A stretch of 64,000 bases of DNA from the NCBI GenBank assembly GCA_037954325.1, contig JBBMNZ010000019.1, forward strand, positions 15,177,001-15,241,000. Direction: 5' to 3'. The notes beneath the pieces were generated by a model, which saw nothing but the letters and a program-made list of their open reading frames with translations, was not told the DNA's origin and did no database searches. Positions 34,864 through 46,635 of this stretch are shown here, one piece after another (positions within the stretch are counted from its first letter, which is position 1; the number at the start of each line of letters is the position of its first letter). The position numbers and the translations under genes are program-made. Origin of the DNA: Fistularia commersonii. Its lineage: Eukaryota > Chordata > Actinopteri > Syngnathiformes > Fistulariidae.

Positions 34864-35145
34864 GAATCGGCCAGATGTTTGAATGAGAGGATGAATGGTC
34901 ATATGTTCTGATATGATGTGTGAATGATTGTGTGTCTGTGGAGATTCTCATGCATCACGGTGAACTCCCAACTGGCCATTTTGATGCCTCTTGGATGAGG
35001 AGGGGATTGTTAAGTGAAGAAACTCAAGTCCCTGAGTTCCATATGACTCGTGAATGAGAGAGTGAATGTTTGTCTCTGACGTTTAAATGGTTTTATGTCT
35101 CTTTACGATGTACTAATGAGAGGCCGAATGGCTCTTTGTCTCAAA
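34864..35145 (+). repeat. R1-derived degenerate repeats
   Basis: GAATGAGAGGATGAATGGTC, ATGTGTGAATGATTGTGTGT, CTCGTGAATGAGAGAGTGAA and ACTAATGAGAGGCCGAATGG are variants of the R1 end word. They recur several times, like a small version of arrays 1 and 2 on the opposite strand. Confidence 0.6.
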
Positions 35146-35939
35146 GTCAAATTTAGCTTTATTGACAATTTTTCTACCAGACATATAGAGAAATGGAAAA
35201 TATGTTTCTCACTTTTCCACGGTGACACAAAATTTGCAAAATAATAGTATAGTGTGCATTAGCATTAAAGTGCACAATAAAAGGCATTAAACAAGAGTAT
35301 ACAGTGCATGCAGATACAGTCTACCGGTACTGAGGTGAAAGGATGATGGAGATTTGACAGCATTAAAACCCTGAAATGTATAAATATAGGGTAGCAGCAC
35401 AGTTTTCTGTGTCAGCATCTGCATTAGTAAAAATCTCTATATGATATGCCCCTTGTATCGACTAGCGACCGATCCACGCTGACCCCCGAGCGAATGAAGG
35501 ATTTATTGAAAAGATGAATGAATGAATGGACAAATGAATCATTCCTTTGCTAACCCGTGCAAAAATGTTGCTTCTATATGCGAGCTGATTTACGTCCTCT
35601 CCTTCATATTTTCCTCAATTGTCGCAGCTTGCCATATGCAGCGTTTAGCCCCAGTTGACTGATCGGCGTTTCCGTAATAACTCTGGAATGGGATCAAAAG
35701 CCTCAGGGAAATCGTGAACGCCCAAAAAGGACGTATCAGAGGATGGGGGAGGGAGTTCCAGCAAACATCAAACCACCGTCTAATCACGCTGTGAACTCAC
35801 ACCGACGTCTCCTCGCCAGGAGCAAATGGTGTCCGCATCAGACGGGCCGAGAACTGGTTGGTTACGTGTGTTGATGTTTCTCTTGGAAGTACAAGGGCAG
35901 CCACGCATTCCTTAAATATGGGCATAAGCTCTGGACAAT
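35146..35939. other. Possible LINE 3' tail, R1 fragment and unassigned DNA
   Basis: CAAAGTCAAATTTAGCTTTATTGAC at 35142-35166 resembles the minus-strand end of some teleost LINEs (low confidence). 35440-35545 has an R1-like fragment ending in GAATGAATGAATGG. The remainder is unassigned. Confidence 0.35.
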
Positions 35940-36165
35940 CACTGGTGTGTCGCGGCTGTGGCCCCGTTTCAGAGTTGTCAGTTCGGTTCCCCATCCAATT
36001 CTCCCGTCTGCAGGTCGAGGATTCCCCGCAGGATGTACACTGCACCCCGATTGGTTCCCGATAGCATGGTTAGCATCTTCCGAGGCAGCTCAGTGAGCGG
36101 GTGAATGCTTATGCTATGTCAATGCTAATAAAGTGATTGAAACTGCAAAATGTGAAAGTTCTCCG
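35940..36165 (+). mobile_element. SINE family S2, diverged copy
   Basis: GTTCGGTTCCCC near 35980 fits a B box. GCACCCCGATTGGTTCCCGA and GAGCGGGTGAATGC match the usual middle, and TAATAAAGTGATTGAAACTG is like the end word AAAGCACTTTGAAACTG at 48885. The copy is diverged and the head is unclear. Confidence 0.45.
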
Positions 36166-36589
36166 AAGAGCATTCACCCCGATGTGAGAGCATGGGACAA
36201 TGCATTGTCACTTACAGTCTAGTCAAGTCCGATTTTATTTCTATGGCAACGCAGTTTTCAGATGATACTTGCGATGCAGAGCAGGTCTGGACCACAGTCT
36301 TTAAGATGATCTACAGGAACCAAACATGGAGTTGGCTCTTGGCAACAGCAGCCAGGAAACAATTGCCTTTTACAAAATCTTTGGACAGTTCAATGTAGGC
36401 GTCCTTCTGCCTCGATTGCTTGGAGTTCCTATAATGAAGTGACGAATAAAAATAGGAAAAGACCCGATTGGAGGAGAAGGAGGAAGTGCATCCAGGCACA
36501 TCCCTCAGTAGAGTAAGCCAACGGTAGCATAACTAGATGCTAGCTTTGTGCTAACTGTAAGCATTCTCAAAAAGAAAGGTTTGTCACAG
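36166..36589. other. Unassigned sequence
   Basis: Nothing recognised. Confidence 0.4.
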
Positions 36590-36910
36590 CCAATCCTCCC
36601 CATCTAACCCTCTCCTCTGTGTTCTCTTCACTCCATCTTCACTCTCTTCAGTCCGACCTCCTGCTTAGCAGACCAATCTTAGCCACCACCTCTTGAGACC
36701 TCTAGGACATCTAACATGTGCTGTCCCTCTAATGGATTCCTAATTTTACCTGTCGTCACTTGCAAAGAGCACCTTTACATCCTCATCTCTGCTCTTTCCA
36801 GCTCGTCTCATGCATTCACACACTCACTCACGACCAGGACCACCATGATTATGCCATTATTCCGGATCCTTGCTCCTCACCTTTCGCTCGACCGTGCTGG
36901 AATTCCATTT
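36590..36910 (-). mobile_element. RTE-type LINE fragment, strongly decayed
   Basis: CACAGCCAATCCTCCCCATCT, ACATCTAACATGTGCTGTCC and CATCCTCATCTCTGCTCTTTC match in order the minus-strand view of the 23496 copy (CACAGCAAATC..CTCCATCT, AATCTAACATGTGCTGCCCC, CATCTTCATCTCTG). No open frame is preserved. Confidence 0.6.
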
Positions 36911-37544
36911 AGCAGATAATAACCTTTACTTTGGCATCGCTTTGCAACGGGGTCTAATTACAAAACCCTTCTTCTTTACTGCTATAAATGTCATGTTATG
37001 GAATGACTTCCTTTCGTATGCTGCATTATCGTGAGGTCAATATTCGGTTTCACTGAGGAACACCGATATTCCTGCCACATCTGCTAAATGGCAGTTGCAA
37101 AGCTACGTTTGGCAGATACGGGAGCTTTTTTCAAACTTGGAGCTTCCTCCTGCACTTCCTATCCATTTAGGTTGAGGTTCCCACCCTTGAATTTCCACGT
37201 CGTGACTTTGACTTTCAGCTGTGACCCTCACATTGTCCGCGGCTCCTCGTTTCATTTTTTACTTAGCTTTTTTTGGTCCCTCTGCAGCCATGATTGATGG
37301 TCTTCACAGCGCAAGAGGTCCCGCTCCTTATCCATGCGCACATGTGGAGTTGTGCACATCTTCTCCGCCGAGGTGTGACCCATTCTGTAATGGAGTCGTT
37401 CTGCGAGGATCCTCAGAGGTGATCGATCACAGGGCTGGAGGGGTTTCCAGCTGGGGGGGTTGTGACGTCGGCATCTCCTCTGGTCGTCCATGGCAGTTTG
37501 GAAGCAAATGGAAGGTTTAATGATGGACATGTGATTTTTTTTTT
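36911..37544. other. Unassigned sequence
   Basis: Nothing recognised. Confidence 0.4.
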
Positions 37545-38165
37545 TTTGTTTGAATTCAATTAGAATAGAATAGAACTTTATTAATCCCAACAAAAATTAT
37601 TTTGCCAGAAGGCTCCAACATTACATACATTTACTCAAAACATAATATTTATTTTATTGCTGTCCGGTTTCCTTCTTGCAGAAAGGGGAGCAGTTATATA
37701 CAGTAGTTTGATGGCCACAGGCAAGAAAGACCTGTGGCGTTCTGTGTTGCTCCTCAGTGAAAGAGCTTTGGTAGGACTTCAGTACAGCATGCAAGGGGTG
37801 AAAGGTATTTGCACTGATGCTGGGCAGCTTCTTCAAGACGTTGGACACTAAAAAGTCCTGTTGAAGTCCCAGAACGGAGCCAGCCTTACTGATGAGCTTG
37901 TTTAGCCTGTTAGCATCAGCCACCCTGAGCCTACTGCTCCAACACACTATGGAGTAGAAGAAGATGCCGGAAACCAGCGTGTGATCAAACATCTGCAGCA
38001 CGGCTCTGCAGATGCTGAAAGAACTGAATCTCCTGAGAAAGAACAGACGGCTCTGACCTTTCTTGTATGCAGCATTTGTGTTTTTAGTCCAGTCTAGTTA
38101 TTGTCTATATGGGCGCCAAGGTACTTGTACTCGTCCACAATGTCCACATCTATCTCGTTCAAGCA
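37545..38165 (-). mobile_element. LINE (jockey/L2/Rex1-like), 5'-truncated, with 3' tail
   Basis: On the minus strand, the end of the reverse-transcriptase gene is followed by a short 3' region and the tail TGGGATTAATAAAGTTCTAT with TTCTA repeats. Truncation at the 5' side is near 38165. The family name is by recall of similar teleost LINE proteins and not certain. Confidence 0.8.
37654..38001 (-). pseudogene. LINE reverse-transcriptase C-terminal fragment
   Basis: The frame contains LQMFDHTLVSGIFFYSIVCW, then a SSRLRVADANRLNKLISKAG stretch and a SVLGLQ block. This is the typical end of LINE polymerases (a YxSxVxS..FY..VCWG-like motif, then a RLNKLIxKAGSV motif). Upstream, the EYKYLG..ID motif of the same protein lies at about 38110-38150, but a stop and a frameshift separate it. 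It cannot encode a working protein. Confidence 0.8.
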
Positions 38166-39909
38166 TTTACTCATGATAATAGGGCGGGATTATTATTTCT
38201 TCTCTTTTTTTTCTTTTTCCCCCCACCTAACAGGATATTAGTCAATCTCTTTGTTGTGCATAAAATAATAAAAAATACACATTGTCCGGCATTGTTTGGT
38301 AACAGGAGCGCGTCGGGACCTCTGGTTGCGATTTTGAGAAAATGAGTTTGCGGCATTAAAAGTTGCAATATTGTACAAGTCTAGAACACGAGTTGCTGGT
38401 CAAAGGACATTTTCTGTTAAAAGAAACCCCATTGCTACAAAAAGATCCAATGTATGAAGAATATAAACCTCCTTAGAGTAATTACATCTATTCATTCTCA
38501 CCTTTCCTTGACCTGGCTTTTATTGGAGGAAATATTACAGGACGCCTTATATCTCCAGTCTTGCAGAGTAACTTGTAGAAAAGAGGGTGGGAGGGAGATA
38601 CCAGAAACATCGGAAGAAAGATAAAGAGGCACAATGGAATTCATCTTTATCTTTTCACTTATTCTGGAAGAAGGATGTAATTCCCTGGTTAAATGCACAG
38701 GTTTTAAGAAGCGCGTGTATCTCTACCTTTGAATCGTCCTCCCGCTTTGCGTCGGGTTAACACTTCGCCGAGCCTCAATGGAGGAGCTCATTTTAGTTTG
38801 CCGCTTTGAGCAGAAATGCTCACTTTTGGTTGGATTGTGGTTTTTGCTTTGTGTGCCGTTGTGCATATTTGCTCACCCAGGAGCTGATGAGTAGCCATTT
38901 AAGCTTCGTTTTTTCACTCATTCGAGTTATGAAAAAAAAACAAAACAAGAAAAATCATAAAATTAAAAAAAAAAAATCAATATTGAAGTATCAGACACAA
39001 AATAAAGAATAAACAAAGTTAAATAAAAAAAAAAAAAGATTAACATGGTAAAATATGTGCAACTGAAAAACACTTATTATTATTACATAATAATAGAGAA
39101 AATTATGTAATTTTCTAAGGTGTTATATCTAACTGGAGCATCAGGTGTCTGGCTCGAAGGGGTTGCCCTGAGGGCCTTGGTTAATCAGTTGTCCTTCACA
39201 ATCCAGTTGTGCTCGCTGAGCAGGTGTGTTGACACAGTTATGAGATTTTGCACTTACCAGAATGGAAGGTGCAGAATAAAAAAAAAAAAATTAGCATCAG
39301 AGACAAGCCTTCCTGAAGGAAAAGTAGTTTGTAGAAAAAAAATACCTATGTGTGTGATATGCGTCGGCGAGAGTTGCCACATTTATGGCAGCAGATGGAG
39401 CTCCCCCCGCGTTGTTCATGGAGGTGTCAGGAGACGGGAAACAAAAGATGGCCGTTAAATGAGAGCTGACTTCTCGGTGGAGAGAAAGCAGCGAGTGAGG
39501 AAAAGCAAATCGCTTTCACAAAGGCCTCCGAGCTGCACAGGTTACTAAACAATGACATATCCAAGTAACATTATCATTCCTGCAACAATATACACATTGC
39601 ACACAGTCACTGACTGTTGCTTTGTCTTTTTTTTTTGTTCATCTGCTGTGTTCTGCACACACAATTAATATCCACCTGTCACATTTCCATGGTGGTGGTT
39701 CAGCCATGATCATCTTTATTTGTTTTCTGTCCCTGACTTTTCCGAGTGTCGATGGGAATCAAAGGAGCAGCGGTGAATTAAAAGGACAAACGTTGCAGAG
39801 GAGGTCTTGGTGTTTCCATGTTTGATGCGGCCTCTGCACCACATGCCCATGCCATCTTGGCTTGACATGTTCAAAATGATAATAGCTGGGAATGCTGGGA
39901 ACATGCATG
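38166..39909. other. Unassigned sequence with A-rich tracts
   Basis: A-rich runs near 38931-38975, 39020-39040 and 39278-39290. No gene or element recognised. Confidence 0.4.
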
Positions 39910-39964
39910 AAAATAAAATAAAATAAAATAGAATAAAATAAAATAAAATAAAATAAAATAAAAT
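39910..39964 (+). repeat. (AAAAT)n pentanucleotide repeat
   Basis: About 11 AAAAT units with one G substitution. The next 240 bases stay A+T-rich. Confidence 0.95.
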
Positions 39965-40496
39965 TGATTTAATTGAATTTAATAAACAAACAGATAGACA
40001 TGCGTAGATGAATAAATAATTATTGCTAACAGATATTACTTTATTAACTTAAAATAATGAGAAAAAAAAATGAGCAAATGTATAAATATTAAAAAATACA
40101 TATAACCGTGAATAAAAAAAAGAATAAATTATAGTTTAATTATATACATGCATAAATAAAAAAATAAAATAAAATAAATGAATTAATTAATAAACAAATA
40201 CTCAAACAAATACAGCTGCCAGACCAACAGGTGTAGTATTACAGGAAAGATGGAAAAATAAGCCAACTCACTACAGTTACACACTTGGTTACTCCCAAAC
40301 TAATAAATACCCTTAACATCACGCTCACTGACATCAGCATATTTATTCATATATTTCTGTATTTCTTTCTTTCTTTTTTTATTCATTTATATACTGATTC
40401 ATGTATTTATTTATATATTCATTCATTTTTTTTTTAATCCATTCATGGACTTTTAATGCATTTATGTATTTTTTTCATTTATTTAATAACTATGTT
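39965..40496. other. A+T-rich unassigned sequence
   Basis: AATAAA and ATTT words; nothing recognised. Confidence 0.45.
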
Positions 40497-40998
40497 CAGG
40501 GGTGTCAAAGTCAAATACACAATGGGCCATAATTCAAAACTGGGACAGTCGCGGGCCAACATTGACATTTATTGATAAAAAAATCTTCCTCCAGATATAA
40601 CAATAAACCCTTTTGTATGGACCCAAACAAGTTTTGCTTAAAAACTGAAAATGGTTCCACATATAAAACAGGTCTGTCTTTTACATAATTATGTGAAAAG
40701 ACATTCCGCCTCCCACTTGTCCAGAAAGCTCCTGTTTTCTGCCTTTCTCTTTGCCATTTTTCGGAGGGGTAGTGTGGCGCCAGTATTACCATAACGTCGC
40801 GATGACTACTGTCAACAGAGGAGAGGGAGTTTATCGGTCCTGTCATGATTTTTGTGCCAAAACACCAGCAGAGCATTCTGGGATTTGTGGTATAGGCTAT
40901 AACACCAACGGGCCAGCTCTAATAGTCATTTGGAATCGCTGCGCTGATCAAATATAATTATACTGCGGGTCAAATTTGGCCAGAGTTTGACACCTATG
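40497..40998 (-). mobile_element. hAT-type deletion derivative, copy 2
   Basis: The left end CAGGGGTGTCAAAG and the right end GAGTTTGACACCTATG are inverted. The flanks are ACTATGTT (40489-40496) and ACTTAGTT (40999-41006), a duplication of 8 bases with two differences, as expected for hAT. On the minus strand the start of the transposase frame is visible (MAKRKAEN then SFLDKWE, from about 40758 downward), soon broken by a stop. Compared with 7076-7737, the segment after VCLVCG-like codons is deleted and joins directly to the 3' region. Confidence 0.88.
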
Positions 40999-42539
40999 AC
41001 TTAGTTAGTCTTCTTTTTCCCCTTCAGGAAGTGTTTCAATGCCGATGCCTTGAGGACGGCAGCTCACTTGACTATGCACATCGTCCTCCTCTCACCCCCC
41101 GTTTTCTATTTTTTTTGTTTTTCCGCGGTGTTCCGAGAGAGACAGCTGACGAGCGCCGAGGGACAGTGGACTAAGTAGCGAGGTGACCGGAGAGGCCGGT
41201 CGATGCTTTTGTTTTCAGCGCGAGTTAAAAGAGCGAAGGTTGGCCGGAGGTCGTCTCCATTCCTGACATCATCCTTGTGTTGTAGCTCCACGTCTGATGG
41301 AAGCAGAATGCTAACATGCACTGCAGGTGTTTATTCTCATAATCATGTGGTTGATAGTAAGTGCCTTTGCCTTAATGTAAAGTGGATTCTGAGAGCATCG
41401 GCTCCCAACCAGGCTTATTTACTGCAGTGCAAGGATCAGGAGGGTTTACGGCTCGGCTCGCGGCTCTATCAGCTTGCCGGCGTGATAGATCATCAATAAA
41501 TGTATCCTGTGGCGGGCGAACCTAGTCCGCCACGATGCTGCAATATTGCACGGGAGGAAGAGGAAAAGCATGATCGATGGGTGGCTTTGCCTTAATTTTT
41601 TGTTTTATTTTCCCCTTTGTCGCACAAATACACCCGCTTCCTTGTCATCTTCCGATCCCCCGCCGTGTGTCACAACATGTTTGTCAAAGAGTCAGATAAA
41701 ACCAAGGATATTACCCAGCGAGGTCTGCGACACTGAGTTGTATTGATTGTTCCCAATCCTCTGGCACCTTCCATGTTCTGGCCTTCATCCGCCACCGTGG
41801 TCCTCTAAGCCCCCCGTCTCAAGCCTTGTGTCTGGACTCCGGGAACCCGCGCTGGCGCTCCCGATGCTCCATCTGCTTTGGCCGGCGTCCCCACTCCTCT
41901 CCATGTGTTCGGGAGGTGAAGAGGCTTCCTTTTCACCTTGGCCATGGAACGCCAGCCCCTCTGCCAGAAATGACGGCTGTCTATCCTCGGCCACTTTATC
42001 GGAGCTATCGGTGAAACAAAGCAACTCCAACAAGGCTAATTTGGAGATGGCGGGGTTTTCGATCATGTCTGAGGTTTTTCAAACGTCTCGCTCCTTGCAA
42101 ACATCCAATTCCTTGCGCTACATATTCAGTATTCAGCCTCTGACAGCTAATGCTGTCCTATCAAACCAATTTTAAAGTGGTAACACCCAGTGAGATGACA
42201 AGGATGATGCCAAGCACTTCATAAAATGTATGTGTTTGTACAAACCCCAGCCTTGTTGGCACCTGTTGCTTCCCTGAAGGGTGCTTACTGGAGCAGCAGC
42301 ATGCTACTTCGTTCCTCTCAGGCGCCACATACTTGTATGCTCCACATGAAGCCAGCCGTGGCGAGCTTCTCCTTCTTGCTTCCCTCCCTTGGGGAAGAAG
42401 AGCGTTCACATAGTCAATTGGCCATTTGCAGTGAACTCACCTTTAGGCTCTTCCCTTCAGGGTACTCCGCAGCCTCCATCTAACTTCACGACCTCTTGCA
42501 TGAAAACAGCCGCAAATCTCTTTGGTCTTCTTCCAATTC
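40999..42539. other. Unassigned, comparatively G+C-rich
   Basis: Open frames at 41203-41499, 41747-42175 (+) and 41785-42066 (-) overlap each other and have no recognised domain. No CpG-island-like promoter can be defended from reading alone. Confidence 0.4.
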
Positions 42540-42720
42540 AACTCCCTAAAGTACAATGTACAGTCTCCAGCAGCCTGCATGGCAAAGTGTCCTTGGGGAA
42601 GACTCCAAACCCCAAGGTGCTCCCGACAGTACTGGTTCGGTCCTTGTGTGGTGGCCCTGCAGCCACCAGGGTGTGAATGGGTGAAAGCAATACAGTGTAA
42701 AGGCGCCATAGACGTGGCCA
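42540..42720 (+). mobile_element. SINE family S2, diverged copy
   Basis: AAAGTGTCCTTGGGGAAGAC, CAAACCCCAAGGTGCTCCCG, GGTGTGAATGGGTGAAAGCA and CAGTGTAAAGGCGCCATAGA follow the order of the common percomorph SINE with GTCCTTGGGCAAGACACTGA and GTAAAGCGCTTTGAGTG. The tRNA head is too decayed to place. Confidence 0.65.
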
Positions 42721-43177
42721 AATCATTTAACTGACATTATGTTTGTGGAGGCTGCAAATAGGCGATAGTCACTCAACAAATTTGTGGCTATAAAGCAGCC
42801 CCAGTGTAAAATTTCAGCTTGGGTTCAACTTTGTCAACAATTTGTTTAGAGCAGTCATTTTTGGATTTGTATGGAATGAAGTTTTGATGTGGATATTCCC
42901 TGGAGTTGATCATGGAGAAGATGGGGATGAGAGCCCATCAGGGAATGTATTTGTATCTGAAGTTAATCTAATATCTGAGGTTACTTGTATGCTTGTACTG
43001 TCCATTTTTGATTGGAAGTGAGGTACCAAGACATTGTATGTCACGTCCCTTGTTAACCCTACGACTTGATGAATTTGAAAAAGACGATATCTGCTTTCTG
43101 ATTTAGCATCCCCATGAGCCTTTGCACTTGATTTTTGCTCTCACAACTTACTGTCTGTTTTTCTTTTCTCTCCACAG
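42721..43177. other. Unassigned sequence
   Basis: Nothing recognised, apart from the pyrimidine tract that precedes the candidate micro-exon. Confidence 0.4.
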
Positions 43178-43195
43178 GTGACCTGTCTCAAGCTG
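43178..43195 (+). other. Candidate 18-base micro-exon
   Basis: CTGTTTTTCTTTTCTCTCCACAG is a strong acceptor and the segment is followed by GTAAGTCC, a consensus donor. The length is a multiple of three. In phase 0 it reads VTCLKL; in the phase set by a preceding single G it reads GDLSQA. It resembles 8993-9015 at its start (TGACCTG). No host gene is recognised. Confidence 0.28.
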
Positions 43196-44374
43196 GTAAG
43201 TCCACTTCCCTTTTTGTCCCTTATTTCTTTCGCAGCCATGTTGACCTGGCGCTGTTGAACTGGTAGGAATGTTAACCCATGGTTTCTGTAGAACGCTGAA
43301 ACACTCGGATTCCGACCATTTCAAGTCATCCACCTCTGGTTTTGTGCGTACTGGCAGCCTCAGCCTTGGTTAAATTTAATATATACTGTGTTTACTGGCT
43401 GCCTTTGGATATCTGGTATTATATAGAAATAGGCCGCCATGTGTTTGCACGGTGAAGCGCTTCCCACGCTGAACCTTTGGCGGGATTTCAGACCTTCCAT
43501 GCGTATCCCTGCCATTCACGAGTCAATTTCACTCGAACTGGCTCTTCTGCTCTTTACATTACACCAGGGACTGTATGACTCAAGTAAGCAGAAAACGCAT
43601 TTTAATGTGCGGTCGCAGAAAATATGCTGACGCATGGCCCGATGACTCGCTTTCAATCAGCGTACGAGGATGACGGATTGGATAGACGGGCTAGTGGAAA
43701 TGCATCTCGCAACTCACGCAAACGGCAAAGGAATAAAGTCAAAGCGCTCCACGGCAGCTAATGTGTGAGTGAAGTGTCAGGTTTTATCTCTCTTGCTAGG
43801 TAATGGCTGGATGTGTTTGGGTGGAGCGTTTGTAATTCCTATGCTTGTGTGAAATCGGCAATATTTGCGGCCGATTGGGTACGTCCAATGCTGTGTGATT
43901 TCACTTAGTTATATTATACTTCTTTTTTTTTAAATATAATTTCATTATTATTAGTCTACCACTTGTTGATAAAAGCCAACACGGCTGCTAAGGTCGCTCA
44001 ATTGTTTGAAAACTTTCCCTTCTCACCCAAGCTGGTCCTGAAGTTCCAGCTTGGGACGTTAAAGCCACCATTTGACACCGTCTGGTACATAGGGTAAAAA
44101 ACAACAGGGTGTTGTCTTTGCATTGTACTTGTCATATTTATTTATTCCACAGCATGTTTAGGAGAGTTTTTTTACATGTTTTTTTTTTTTTTCTCCAGAT
44201 TTTCAAACTGCAGGGAAAAAAAGGGCTCAGATTTCAACTTTTTATTTTTTATCAGATAAATGTCGATGTTTGCCAGCTAGCTTTTCTCCAGTTAATGAGT
44301 ATGCCAGTTACCTCGCACACTACAAGATTCAATACATCCTGTCAAAACCTGGGCAGGACAGGTGTGATCTGGGG
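43196..44374. other. Unassigned sequence
   Basis: Nothing recognised. T-rich tract at 44168-44196. Confidence 0.4.
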
Positions 44375-44520
44375 GAAATCACATGACTGGGCAATTTCTC
44401 CAAAGAACCCCCTGTATGTTTTTGGGCAGTGGGAGAAAACTCCAGAAGCCCACGCAGATGTGGGGAGGACATAGGGACTCCAGAGAGAAATGCAGTAGCA
44501 CTAACTACTGCGCCGCTCGT
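44375..44520 (+). repeat. Dispersed repeat R1, middle part
   Basis: GTATGTTTTTGGGCAGTGGG, AGAAAACTCCAGAAGCCCAC and GCAGATGTGGGGAGGACATA match the complementary strand view of the R1 middle (TTTTTGGAATGTGGGAGGAA, GAAAACCCACGCAGG, GGGGAGAACATGCAAACTCC). The final CTAACTACTGCGCCGC matches the inverted head. The copy is therefore R1 seen from its complementary side. Confidence 0.65.
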
Positions 44521-45597
44521 TCGTCAAGAAGTTTTTACCAAGTTTATGTGAGAGGCTTATCAGCCAGGTGCAGCTGATGTCCCTTAAATTGAGATCTCAT
44601 AGATTGGTGGATTCCATTCCTTCTCCATAAAGCAACAGTGGTAGGTCCTCCAGGTCTGATGCTTCTCCACCTTGATTCTCATTTCACTGCCACTTAAACA
44701 ATTAGCCCTTCGTGGGACAGAGCATACCACAACATCCAAAAAGGGAGATGGATGGATGGGGTGCAGCTGGACATCTGTTTTTTTCTGTTCAACGTTGGTT
44801 TGGATTGTTTCTTTGGTAGAATTGTATTGAAATCTGAACTGAAGTTGGCAAAGAGCAGCCTAGCATAGCACCTGGAGCAATATCTTTAAAAGCAGCTGCT
44901 TTCCTTTTTGTTATTTTTTTGATCTTCCTTGCAATTCCCAAAGTCTTGCACTACGTATCTGTGCAGTTTGGGGGATGGTTCGCCGGTTTTCTAATCCGCT
45001 GATCCTCTCCATCCATCACCTCGATGGTTGGAGTACGAAGCTGAACCTTCGGCCTGAACGACATGGATGTGAAGCCCAAAAAAATTCAAAAGAAATAAAT
45101 GAAAATGTATCCAACAAAGAAAAGAGAAGGAGGTTTTTCTTCCTGCTTGGTGACAAACAACCAATCCTCAGGAGACATGAACAATATGGCCGGCAAGTAA
45201 GCTGATAGCCCTGCCCCGTGGCCGTAATCACATACTAAAAGGGGTTGGTAATGAGATATCTACCTGAGATAATTACATCTCAAGCTACCCAGCTCTCAAC
45301 CACTGCCACAGGGAACCAGTTTAACTCAGCACAATTAAATTGACACTCATACGCTCCATTTGATGCATTATTTACGCAATTACGTGCCATTACATGCTCG
45401 GCCGTACATCTTTGCCGCTATTTCGCCAAACAGAGAAGGTGAAGAGCTTCAAAAAAAACAGAATTAGTTCTGAATTATTCATGGGCGGGCATTTTCAACT
45501 GTTTTATATATATATGTATATTACATAGTAGAAAATAGAGATTTATGGCTGATAGTTGATGTCAAAAGACCTTCTCATACTCTATACTATACATATA
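44521..45597. other. Unassigned sequence
   Basis: 45230-45450 looks single copy. The rest shows nothing recognisable. Confidence 0.4.
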
Positions 45598-45645
45598 CAT
45601 ATATATATATATATATATATAGATAGATAGATAGATAGATAGATT

Positions 45646-45680
<35 letters not shown>
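45598..45680 (+). repeat. (AT)n(AGAT)n microsatellite
   Basis: About 12 AT units pass into about 15 AGAT units with one TTGA interruption. Confidence 0.95.
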
Positions 45681-45681
<1 letters not shown>

Positions 45682-46424
45682 TACAGTCACTCCCCACTCC
45701 ATGTTTAATGATGATCTGTTCCTATGACGACGAAGGATTCCCTTTATGTCACTCAAATGGCCATACATTAGTAGTATGCCATAGCCTAAAAGTTAACCTA
45801 CTGTTGGTGAAAAGTTAAATGTTAGCCCAGCCTAATGTTGACAAAAGCATTGGTCTTATAGCTATAGATCTTTTATTCTGCCATTTTCTCCCAATTCCAA
45901 AAAATAACTGAAGTTGCAAACAGAAACAATTCAACTATCACATAAGCAGATTGTGTTGGTGACCTGATGTTATATATTTTTTTTATTCACATTTTATATT
46001 ATATAAGAAATGTTAATGAATTTACACGGTTTCAACTCCGGCTACCTTTTCCGGAGTTTAAAGTTGTGCATCGGCGAGCTGGCGGGGGGTTGGCCAAAGC
46101 TTTGATGAGTGACTTGTATGCACGGCGTGGAGTTGCAAGGCGAGCAGGCAGGGAGTGCCAAAACTCCACAATCATTTGCGACGAATGAAGTGCCTCGTAA
46201 CCTCTCGGGTTGAAGTGGTTAAAAGTGGCGGATCTGCGTATTCTCCCGTTTTAATGGCCTAATTAGCACAGCCCTGGAGTTCTAACGCTCCTTCTGTTTT
46301 ATAAAACTTTTCCAGATCCATTAACTAGGTGTAATTTTTAAAGCCTGACTGACCCCATCGTGATGAGAGAGATGTTTTAATTTGGTGTATATCTGACCCA
46401 TACGCAAAATTTCATTGGTAGCAT
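45681..46424. other. Unassigned; possible DNA-transposon end at its start
   Basis: TACAGTCACTCCCCACTCCA at 45682 could be a decayed Tc/mariner-type terminus, but no partner end was found. The rest is unassigned. Confidence 0.35.
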
Positions 46425-46635
46425 GTCGGTGCGTTGGTTAGGGCTCTCACCCCGAGAGCCATCCTACCTCCCCGCTAGGATTGTCCATATTTTCCCAATA
46501 TCTGCCGGAATCACAATGGCCTAGACATGCAAATGAAAGAGTGAATGGTTGAATGTCTCTAAATGTGGCCCTGTGATTGGCTCCTCAGGCGAGGCACATC
46601 GCATCAACAGTATTGATAACGAATGAATGAACGAA
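46425..46635 (+). repeat. Dispersed repeat R1, nearly complete but diverged
   Basis: The head TCGGTGCGTTGGTTAGGGCT, CACCCCGAGAGCC, then ATGAAAGAGTGAATGGTTGA, TGTCTCTAAATGTGGCCCTG, TGATTGGCTCC and a closing GAATGAATGAAC. The middle is missing. Confidence 0.65.

Noticed and set aside
41747..42175. 142-codon open frame in a G+C-richer part
   Set aside because: Another frame of similar length is open on the opposite strand over the same bases, as expected from composition, and no domain is visible.
45682..45960. Possible Tc/mariner-type terminus TACAGTCACTCCCCAC
   Set aside because: No matching inverted end or target duplication was found, and it sits just after an AGAT microsatellite, so support is too thin.
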